Source: Candidatus Faecivivens stercoripullorum (lineage in GTDB: Bacteria > Bacillota > Clostridia > Oscillospirales > Ruminococcaceae). Taken from it: a stretch of 5,919 nt of DNA. Every line of letters starts with the position of its first letter. Positions within the stretch are counted from its first letter, which is position 1. Of the stretch, positions 1 through 4,822 are shown piece by piece. The stretch covers positions 1 through 5,919 of the forward strand of contig DVLW01000044.1 of the NCBI GenBank assembly GCA_018715285.1, written 5' to 3'. A program made the translations under genes and the position numbers. The notes below the pieces were generated by a model that saw only the letters and a program-made list of their open reading frames with translations, was not told the origin of the DNA and made no database searches.

Positions 1-1127
1 ACCAAAGCGCACTGAATGAGCAGATTTCTCTGTACCAGGATAAGATTGCACTGCTTGACGGGCAAATTTCATCCATTCAGGACGATATCGACAGTAAGCA
101 GGATGAAATCGATCAGCTGCAGCAGCAGATCGATCAGCTGGACACTGAAATTGAAGAAAAACAGGTTGAGATTGACGAGACCTATGAGCAGTTTAAAAAG
201 CGGATGGTTGCGCTTTATGAAGCTGGAGAAACATCTTCACTTGCGATGCTGTTGTCCTCTTCGAGCTTTGCGGATTTTGTGACCAATGTACAGCTGATGC
301 AGGCGGTCTCTGAAAGCGATGAACAGCTGGTCGATAGTCTTAAAACCCAGCTGGACGAACAGCAGGAGCTTCAGGAGCAGCAGCAGAAAGCCAAAGAAGA
401 AACCGAAGCGGCACTGGAACAGATTCAGCTGGATGAACAGGAACTGATGATCCAGCGTGAAGAACAGGAAACAGCCCGCAGTGAACTAGAAACTGCTTAT
501 TCTGAGAGCGAATCGGCTCAGCAGGATATGGAAGCACTGAAAGCAGAGTACGAAGCAGACCGCGACGCGAAGATTGCAGAAGATCAGCAGGTTGAAGCGG
601 AAATCCAGCAGATTTACGCCCAGCTGGCCGCACAGCAGCAGGCTGCCGAGGAAGCTCAGCAGGCAGCCAACAATGACAGTTCGTCCTCTTCGGATTCTTC
701 CGACAGTTCTTCTTCCGGTTCGACGGCGACAGTAAATACCGGAGACCTCAGTTTCCGCTGGCCGCTGCCGGGATATTCGACCATTACCTCGGGATTTGGT
801 TCCAGATGGGGCAGTACCCATACCGGCATTGATATTTCCGGCGGTGGTGTCTATGGAGCACCGATTGTTGCAGCGGAAGCTGGAACGGTTGTCGTAGCTT
901 CGACCCACTGGAGTTACGGCAATTATGTTATCGTTGACCATGGCAATGGCTACACAACCCTGTACGCCCATATGTCCAGTATCGGATGCAGCGTCGGCGA
1001 TTATGTGACCAAAGGTCAGACGATTGGTTATGTCGGTTCGACCGGTGATTCGACCGGACCGCATCTGCACTTTGAAGTGCGTATCAACGGCGCCGCCCAG
1101 AATCCGCAGAATTACGTCAGCCCGTAA
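1..1127 (+). CDS. Coiled-coil M23 family peptidoglycan endopeptidase (PcsB/EnvC-like), 5' partial
   Basis: The reading frame is open from base 3 to a TAA at 1125-1127, so the N-terminus, including any signal peptide, lies outside the window. The first two thirds (to about 670) encode a Gln/Glu/Asp-rich heptad-like coiled coil. Near 198-260 it holds the stretch RMVALYEAGETSSLAMLL, typical of PcsB/EnvC-type hydrolases. A Ser/Asp linker at 669-722 leads into a C-terminal M23 (LytM) domain at about 753-1124. The zinc ligands are visible in HTGID (His codon 819, Asp codon 831) and in HLHF (1062-1073), whose histidines supply the last zinc ligand and a catalytic His. The other catalytic His is in YAHM (codon 969). 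All key residues are present, so the enzyme is probably active, cutting peptidoglycan cross-bridges outside the cell. Family knowledge says coiled-coil M23 enzymes of this kind are controlled by FtsEX during division. That the gene follows ftsEX is inference. The methionine at 204 is internal, not the true start. Confidence 0.93.
   Translation, partial: QSALNEQISLYQDKIALLDGQISSIQDDIDSKQDEIDQLQQQIDQLDTEIEEKQVEIDETYEQFKKRMVALYEAGETSSLAMLLSSSSFADFVTNVQLMQAVSESDEQLVDSLKTQLDEQQELQEQQQKAKEETEAALEQIQLDEQELMIQREEQETARSELETAYSESESAQQDMEALKAEYEADRDAKIAEDQQVEAEIQQIYAQLAAQQQAAEEAQQAANNDSSSSSDSSDSSSSGSTATVNTGDLSFRWPLPGYSTITSGFGSRWGSTHTGIDISGGGVYGAPIVAAEAGTVVVASTHWSYGNYVIVDHGNGYTTLYAHMSSIGCSVGDYVTKGQTIGYVGSTGDSTGPHLHFEVRINGAAQNPQNYVSP
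669..722 (+). other. Ser/Asp low-complexity linker within the M23 protein
   Basis: Eighteen codons, most of them Ser with interspersed Asp and Asn, join the coiled coil to the catalytic domain. Serine codons vary (AGT, TCG, TCC, TCT), so the protein composition rather than a DNA repeat seems to be what is kept. It is probably a flexible, disordered extracellular hinge. Confidence 0.75.
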
Positions 1128-1163
1128 TACCGCGCGCTGGTACTGCATAAACTGAAATCAGAG

Positions 1164-1196
1164 CCGGCGTCCCGGAGGTATGGGATGCCGGTTTTT
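1164..1196 (+). terminator. Intrinsic terminator after the M23 gene
   Basis: CCGGCGTCCC (1164-1173) pairs with GGGATGCCGG (1182-1191), ten base pairs with one G-U, around an 8-nt loop. TTTTT follows at 1192-1196. It starts 37 nt after the M23 stop codon and ends 37 nt before the next start codon, with no clear promoter in between. Confidence 0.85.
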
Positions 1197-1220
1197 ATAT
1201 CACCGGTTGCCTGTTGGCAG

Positions 1221-1227
1221 AGGGGAG
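1221..1227 (+). promoter_or_regulatory. Ribosome binding site that sets the S41 protease start
   Basis: AGGGGAG lies 5 nt before the ATG at 1233. An earlier in-frame ATG at 1185 lies inside the 3' arm of the upstream terminator hairpin and has no comparable site, so 1233 is the preferred start. Confidence 0.75.
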
Positions 1228-1232
1228 TTATT

Positions 1233-2483
1233 ATGAAGGATACAGACAGAATGAAGATGGATACGCTGCCCGAGCCGGATGCTCATCAGCAGGATAAAAC
1301 CTTGAAAACAGCGTCTGCCCGGCGCAGAATGATGGCAGCGCTGGCGGCAGCTTTTTTCTGTGGAAGTTTTTTTACACTTGGAGTCGGCGGCGCATATCTG
1401 CGCTGGCAGCAGCAGTCCCACGCTGCGATTACCGAAAAGCTGGAAGAAATCGAGAACCTGATCGATCAGTATTATCTGTATGATGTCGACGAAGAAGCGG
1501 CAGCAAACGGAATTGCGACCGGATATGCTGATGCACTGGACGTGTACAGCTGTTACCGGGATAAAGAGGCGTATGAAGAATTTCAGGCGCACAATGACGG
1601 TGATCTGTGTGGGATTGGCATTACCGTCGCGCAGTATGGTTCTGACGCGCTGAACGTACTGTATCTGCTGGATGATTCACCGGCGGCCGGGATTTTGCAG
1701 CCGGGTGACGCGATTGTCGGCGTCGAAGGAGAGTCGGTCGAATCGCTGGGATATACCGGAGCAGTTGCCAAAATCCAAGGGGAAGCCGGGACATCGGTAC
1801 AGCTGACCATCCGCCGGAATGACGAGTTGATGGACGTATCGGTCGAGCGTGCGGACGTGGTCAACAGCGGAATCTATTTTCAGCAGTTTGACCAAATCGG
1901 CTACCTGCGTATCTCCGCATTCAACAATGCGACGCCTGCCGCATTTAAAGAAGCGATAGAGGAATTGATGCAGCAGGGCGTTTCCGGCCTGATTTTTGAC
2001 CTGCGCGGCAATGGCGGCGGACTGCTGACCAGCGTATCGGAGATGCTGGACTACGTACTTCCGGCAGGCGATCTGGTTTCAAAGACGGATAAGGACGGAA
2101 AAACGGTAGTGATGTACACTTCGGATGACGACTGCATCGACCTGCCGATGGCGGTACTGGTCAACGAGTCGACTGCGTCGGCAGCTGAGCTGTTTGCCTG
2201 TGATTTGCAGGAGTACGGTGTAGCGGTCGTCGTCGGAACGACTACCTACGGAAAAGGCGTCATGCAGACAACCTACAATCTGTCAGACGGAAGTTCGCTG
2301 ACCCTGACGACCGATTACTATAATCCGTCAAGCGGCCAAAACTATAACGGAGTCGGTGTAATTCCCGATATTGAGTGTCCGCTGACCGAAGAACAGCAGA
2401 AGGATTTTGTCCATTTTGACCCGGACCATGACCCGCAGCTGGCATCGGCACTGGAGGCGCTTTCTGGCGAAAAAACTTCTTGA
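1233..2483 (+). CDS. S41 family C-terminal processing peptidase (CtpA/CtpB-like), membrane anchored
   Basis: This encodes 416 residues from ATG 1233. A polar, basic N-terminus (1-32, with RRR at 30-32) precedes one hydrophobic segment at about 33-56, probably an uncleaved anchor that places the rest outside the membrane. An S41 N-terminal helical region follows, then a PDZ domain (about 123-205), then the protease core with DLRGNGGG at 256-263. The catalytic Ser is read as S316 in the stretch NESTASAAEL and the general-base Lys as K341 in TYGKG. Their spacing of 25 matches the family's Ser/Lys dyad. Length is close to typical Firmicute CtpA/CtpB proteins. The likely role is regulated proteolysis of an envelope or secreted substrate. 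The gene next door encodes a peptidoglycan hydrolase, which suggests that this hydrolase or its activator could be a substrate, but this is inference. No terminator of its own is visible, and its stop codon overlaps the next promoter. Confidence 0.93.
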   Translation: MKDTDRMKMDTLPEPDAHQQDKTLKTASARRRMMAALAAAFFCGSFFTLGVGGAYLRWQQQSHAAITEKLEEIENLIDQYYLYDVDEEAAANGIATGYADALDVYSCYRDKEAYEEFQAHNDGDLCGIGITVAQYGSDALNVLYLLDDSPAAGILQPGDAIVGVEGESVESLGYTGAVAKIQGEAGTSVQLTIRRNDELMDVSVERADVVNSGIYFQQFDQIGYLRISAFNNATPAAFKEAIEELMQQGVSGLIFDLRGNGGGLLTSVSEMLDYVLPAGDLVSKTDKDGKTVVMYTSDDDCIDLPMAVLVNESTASAAELFACDLQEYGVAVVVGTTTYGKGVMQTTYNLSDGSSLTLTTDYYNPSSGQNYNGVGVIPDIECPLTEEQQKDFVHFDPDHDPQLASALEALSGEKTS

Positions 2484-2508
2484 CAAGTGTGATGGGATGT
2501 GTTATACT
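2480..2508 (+). promoter_or_regulatory. Sigma-A-type promoter for the T-box/tyrS unit
   Basis: The -35 box TTGACA (2480-2485) is perfect. A 17-nt spacer leads to the -10 box TATACT (2503-2508), preceded by TG one base upstream (2500-2501), making an extended -10. Transcription should start near 2515. The -35 box overlaps the TGA stop of the S41 gene (2481-2483). Confidence 0.88.
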
Positions 2509-2514
2509 CCATAG

Positions 2515-2791
2515 CATAGGCGATGAAAAGAAATAGTAGTCGTTTCCAAAAGCCTTCAGAGAGTGTCCGGTTGGTGCAAGGACATGGTGGGGAAATGATG
2601 AATACCTCTTGGAGCTGCTTCCTGAAACGGTCGAAAGTAGGGAACGCCGGGTCTGCCCGTTACAGCGGAAGAGAATGCAGGTTCTCTGTGAGGCCGGATG
2701 CCGTGAGGTACCGGTGAACTGAGGTGGTAACACGGATGCCATTTGATTGACATTTCGTCCTCTGTCCCAATGCGGGGCAGAGGACTTTTTT
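2515..2791 (+). promoter_or_regulatory. T-box riboswitch leader, tyrosine specific
   Basis: This leader fills most of the 375-nt gap between the S41 protease and tyrS. The Stem I base pairs CGTTTC (2541-2546) with GAAACG (2624-2629). A purine-rich AGAGAG motif (2558-2563) and an upper stem TGTCC/GGACA (2564-2568/2580-2584) follow. The specifier sequence GAATACC carries UAC, a tyrosine codon, at 2603-2605. A hairpin AGAGAA/TTCTCT (2670-2675/2682-2687) fits the Stem III region. The T-box bulge TGGTAAC (2725-2731) is flanked by antiterminator strands GAGG/CCTC (2721-2724/2759-2762) and ACGGA/TTCGT (2732-2736/2754-2758). The bulge UGGU can pair with the ACCA end of tRNA-Tyr. Family knowledge: uncharged tRNA stabilises the antiterminator and allows transcription of the synthetase gene, while charged tRNA leaves the terminator. 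The start is taken from the promoter. Confidence 0.95.
2757..2791 (+). terminator. T-box regulated intrinsic terminator
   Basis: GTCCTCTGTCCC (2757-2768) pairs with GGGGCAGAGGAC (2774-2785), twelve base pairs with one U-G, around the loop AATGC. TTTTTT follows at 2786-2791. Its 5' arm shares bases 2757-2762 with the 3' strands of the antiterminator, so the two folds exclude each other. Confidence 0.93.
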
Positions 2792-2858
2792 GTTTTGAAA
2801 ATCCGCTGACGCAGATGGGAATAATCGTAATTGGATCAATTGAAAGGAGAAACAAACA

Positions 2859-4073
2859 ATGACTTGCTACGAAGAACTCAAAGCGCGCGGCCTGATTGCG
2901 CAGGTAACCGATGAAAAACTGATTCAGGAACTGGTAGACAGCGGAAAAGCTACCTTTTATATTGGATTTGACCCGACAGCTGACTCTCTGCATGTCGGTC
3001 ACTTTATGGCTCTGTGCCTGATGAAACGGCTCCAGATGGCCGGAAACCGCCCGATTGCACTGATCGGCGGCGGCACCGGTATGATCGGCGACCCGTCCGG
3101 ACGTACCGATATGCGTCAGATGATGACCCCTGAAACCATTCAGCACAACTGTGACTGCTTCAAAAAGCAGATGAGCCGGTTTATCGAATTCGGCGAAGGC
3201 AAAGCTATGATGGTCAATAACGCTGACTGGCTGATGAATCTGAACTACATTGAATTTATCCGGGATATCGGTTCCTGCTTCTCGGTCAACAACATGCTGC
3301 GTGCAAAATGCTATGAACAGCGGATGGAGAAGGGACTTTCCTTCCTGGAATTCAACTACATGATTATGCAGAGCTACGACTTCCTCGAGCTGTACAAACG
3401 GTACGGATGCAACCTGCAGTTTGGCGGCGACGACCAGTGGAGCAACATGCTGGGCGGTACCGAGCTGATTCGTAAGAAACTGGGCAAGGATGCAAGTGCT
3501 ATGACCATCACTCTGCTGCTCAACTCGGAAGGCAAGAAGATGGGCAAGACCCAGTCGGGCGCTGTCTGGCTGGACCCGGAAAAGACCTCTCCTTACGATT
3601 TCTTCCAGTACTGGAGAAATGTCGGAGATGATGACGTTATTAAGTGCATGAAGCTGCTGACCTTCATTCCTCTGGAAGAGATCGAAGAGATGGAACGCAC
3701 CCTGAGCGGTGAAAAACTCAACCCTGCAAAAGAACGTCTGGCATACGAACTGACCCAGATGGTTCATGGCAAGGAAGAGGCAGACAAGGCACTGGCTGCT
3801 GCACGCGCAGTATTCTCGGCTGGTTCTGATACCGAGAACATGCCTGTTTCTGAGATTCCTGCTGCTGAGGTTGAAGGTGAAATCGGTCTGCTGACACTGC
3901 TGGTCAAGGCTGGAATCGCTCCTTCCAATGGTGAGGCAAGACGTCTGGTTCAGCAGGGCGGTATCTCCATCGACGGCGAAAAGATGACCGATCCGACTGC
4001 TATGATCGCAGTCCGTGAAGGCATGGTCATTAAAAAAGGTAAAAAGGTTTTCCGCAAGGTTGTCCTGGTGTAA
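2859..4073 (+). CDS. tyrS: Tyrosyl-tRNA synthetase
   Basis: This 404-residue class I aminoacyl-tRNA synthetase charges tRNA-Tyr with tyrosine in the cytoplasm. The HIGH signature appears as HVGH at 45-48, and the KMSKS loop as KMGKT at 227-231. Other family landmarks are the YIGFDPTADSLHVGH stretch, GGTGMIGDPSGRTD, and the tyrosine-site block GGDDQWSNM. The GGDDQWSN form, instead of the more familiar GGSDQWGN, together with KMGKT resembles the second bacterial TyrRS lineage (TyrZ-like), a point I recall rather than tested. A C-terminal S4 RNA-binding domain begins near residue 344 and contains ARRLVQQGGISIDG. Length is close to the usual value of about 400-420. The start is supported by AAAGGAG (2843-2849), 9 nt upstream. 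Expression should be controlled by the tyrosine T-box immediately upstream. It appears monocistronic, since a new promoter follows before rplS. Confidence 0.97.
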   Translation: MTCYEELKARGLIAQVTDEKLIQELVDSGKATFYIGFDPTADSLHVGHFMALCLMKRLQMAGNRPIALIGGGTGMIGDPSGRTDMRQMMTPETIQHNCDCFKKQMSRFIEFGEGKAMMVNNADWLMNLNYIEFIRDIGSCFSVNNMLRAKCYEQRMEKGLSFLEFNYMIMQSYDFLELYKRYGCNLQFGGDDQWSNMLGGTELIRKKLGKDASAMTITLLLNSEGKKMGKTQSGAVWLDPEKTSPYDFFQYWRNVGDDDVIKCMKLLTFIPLEEIEEMERTLSGEKLNPAKERLAYELTQMVHGKEEADKALAAARAVFSAGSDTENMPVSEIPAAEVEGEIGLLTLLVKAGIAPSNGEARRLVQQGGISIDGEKMTDPTAMIAVREGMVIKKGKKVFRKVVLV

Positions 4074-4165
4074 GGTAAACCGGCTGAAAAGCAGTGGTTT
4101 TGACAGGAAAAGCTGTGTATTCTGCTGTTTTGGAAGAAAAAATCTTAAAAAATCTGACAAAAGAC
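4074..4165 (+). other. tyrS downstream spacer with weak terminator-like folds
   Basis: No gene is seen here. AAACC and GGTTT (4077-4081/4096-4100) with an inner CTG/CAG could form a short bulged hairpin just after the tyrS stop. A wider fold pairs AAAAGCAG (4087-4094) with CTGCTGTTTT, with ACAG/CTGT nested inside. Neither has a good stem followed by a clean U-tract, so a tyrS terminator here is possible but not convincing. Confidence 0.3.
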
Positions 4166-4194
4166 TTGCAAAACCACAAAATGTATGCTATTAT
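4166..4194 (+). promoter_or_regulatory. Sigma-A-type promoter for rplS
   Basis: The -35 box TTGCAA (4166-4171) and -10 box TATTAT (4189-4194) are separated by exactly 17 nt. TG one base before the -10 box (4186-4187) makes it an extended -10, as in the tyrS promoter. The start point should be near 4201, giving a leader of about 110 nt before rplS. Confidence 0.8.
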
Positions 4195-4200
4195 GTACTA

Positions 4201-4311
4201 GATATTGTTCCGCTAACGAAAGTTTGCGGAGGATATATGTTAATCACACATTATCCGGACAGTCCTCTGCACTGAGAATGCACGAATGTCTGAAATTCAG
4301 GAGGAAAAAAC
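4201..4311 (+). promoter_or_regulatory. Structured rplS 5' leader, candidate L19 autoregulatory leader
   Basis: Hairpin 1 pairs TCCGCTAAC (4209-4217) with GTTTGCGGA (4222-4230), with one T-T mismatch and a GAAA tetraloop at 4218-4221. ATAT blocks on both sides could extend it. Hairpin 2 pairs CGGACA (4256-4261) with TGTCTG (4287-4292), with inner TGCA/TGCA. It ends just before the strong rplS Shine-Dalgarno AGGAGG (4299-4304). Family knowledge: an L19 leader motif occurs upstream of rplS in low-GC Gram-positive bacteria and is thought to mediate feedback by the ribosomal protein. Assigning this leader to that family is inference from position and structure. Confidence 0.6.
4237..4275 (+). CDS. 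Possible 12-codon leader ORF upstream of rplS
   Basis: ATG at 4237 is preceded by GGAGG (4228-4232) with a short 4-nt gap, and the frame ends at TGA 4273-4275. It would encode MLITHYPDSPLH, a peptide with no run of one amino acid and no recognised stall motif. The Shine-Dalgarno is partly inside the 3' arm of leader hairpin 1, so any translation might depend on that fold. It may equally be a chance ATG in a conserved RNA. I do not recognise the peptide. Confidence 0.25.
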   Translation: MLITHYPDSPLH

Positions 4312-4656
4312 ATGGACGCACTTAAACTGATCGCACAGTCCAGCATGAAAGCTGAGAGCCCCAAGGTCGAAGTCGGTGACTACGTAAGAGTCAACGTACT
4401 CATCCGTGAAGGCGACAAGGAAAGAATCCAGGCTTTCGAAGGAACCGTCATTGCTATGAAGCACGGCGGTATCTCCGAGACCTTTACCGTCAGACGTGTT
4501 GCTCACGGCGTTGGCATCGAGAGAGTATTCCCGGTTCATTCGCCCAGAGTTGCTTCCGTCGACGTTCTGCGTCACGGTGTTGTCAGACGTGCTAAGCTGT
4601 ACTACCTGCGCAACAGAGTTGGTAAAGCAGCCAGAGTCAAAGAGAAAATCGTATAA
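4312..4656 (+). CDS. rplS: 50S ribosomal protein L19
   Basis: The 114-residue protein is full length for bL19 and has its usual blocks: VGDYVRVNVLIREGDKERIQ, then FEGTVIAMKHGGISETFTVR, then GVGIERVFPVHSPRV, and the basic C-terminus with RRAKLYYLR and GKAARVKE. L19 sits at the 30S-50S interface of the ribosome. The start is well supported by AGGAGG at 4299-4304 with a 7-nt spacer. In many bacteria rplS closes the rpsP-rimM-trmD operon. Here the gene directly upstream is tyrS and rplS has its own promoter and leader, so it is transcribed independently of any trmD operon. The next gene encodes signal peptidase I, a neighbour pairing also known in other Firmicutes. Confidence 0.97.
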   Translation: MDALKLIAQSSMKAESPKVEVGDYVRVNVLIREGDKERIQAFEGTVIAMKHGGISETFTVRRVAHGVGIERVFPVHSPRVASVDVLRHGVVRRAKLYYLRNRVGKAARVKEKIV

Positions 4657-4662
4657 TTCGAT

Positions 4663-4704
4663 GCACATGAGGAAGAAGGGGGCGGCAACGTCCCCTTCTT
4701 GTGC
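4663..4704 (+). other. Long GNRA-capped hairpin between rplS and signal peptidase, no U-tract
   Basis: AAGAAGGGGGCG (4673-4684) pairs with CGTCCCCTTCTT (4689-4700), twelve base pairs with one G-U, capped by a GCAA tetraloop. GCAC (4663-4666) can pair with GTGC (4701-4704) across a 6-nt bulge. TATCC rather than a T-run follows the hairpin, so it is not a standard intrinsic terminator. It could stabilise or process the mRNA, or partly reduce signal peptidase expression relative to rplS; these roles are inference. Confidence 0.65.
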
Positions 4705-4822
4705 TATCCTGACAAATTTTGCCGTACCGCAATGGGCGGCTTTTCGCTGTCCGGGAAGGCTGAAAAAGGCACCGGCGGCGAGAATATTATTGTAGAAGAC
4801 AGGAAAGGATGGTTTGCTTTTT
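4705..4822 (+). other. rplS to signal peptidase spacer without a clear promoter
   Basis: No gene is seen. A 7-bp hairpin, GGGCGGC with GCTGTCC and two G-U pairs, could form at about 4734-4753 without a T-run. TATTAT at 4785-4790 resembles a -10 box, but about 17 nt upstream lies only GAAAAA, so no convincing promoter is present. The signal peptidase is therefore probably read from the rplS promoter. Confidence 0.4.
4802..4812 (+). promoter_or_regulatory. Offset ribosome binding site of the signal peptidase gene
   Basis: GGAAAGGATGG carries two purine cores. The AAAGGA core ends 13 nt before ATG 4823, which is long, while the final GG ends 10 nt before it. A TTG in the same frame at 4814 sits 4 nt after AAAGGA and would add only three residues. 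An in-frame TAG at 4793 rules out any start further upstream. Confidence 0.5.

Noticed and set aside
669..722. Serine-rich tract as a DNA repeat or phase-variable site
   Set aside because: Serine codons are mixed and no unit repeats exactly, so slippage is unlikely.
486..1148. Reverse-strand open frame of 220 codons opposite the M23 gene
   Set aside because: It overlaps the catalytic M23 domain on the other strand, has no ribosome binding site of note and no recognisable domain.
1185..1232. Earlier start for the S41 protease at ATG 1185
   Set aside because: This ATG lies in the 3' arm of the upstream terminator hairpin and lacks a ribosome binding site, while ATG 1233 has AGGGGAG at good spacing.
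3537..3551. KMGKT instead of KMSKS in TyrRS as a possible defect
   Set aside because: KFGKS/KFGKT/KMGKT-type loops are normal in bacterial TyrRS, and the key lysines are present.
2556..4160. Long reverse-strand open frame (534 codons) covering the T-box and tyrS
   Set aside because: It lies fully opposite tyrS, crosses the T-box leader, and shows no family signature. The tyrS reading has every expected motif, so this is an antisense shadow produced by its codon use.
4785..4790. TATTAT as the -10 box of a separate signal peptidase promoter
   Set aside because: No -35-like hexamer occurs at 16-18 nt upstream, only an A-rich run.
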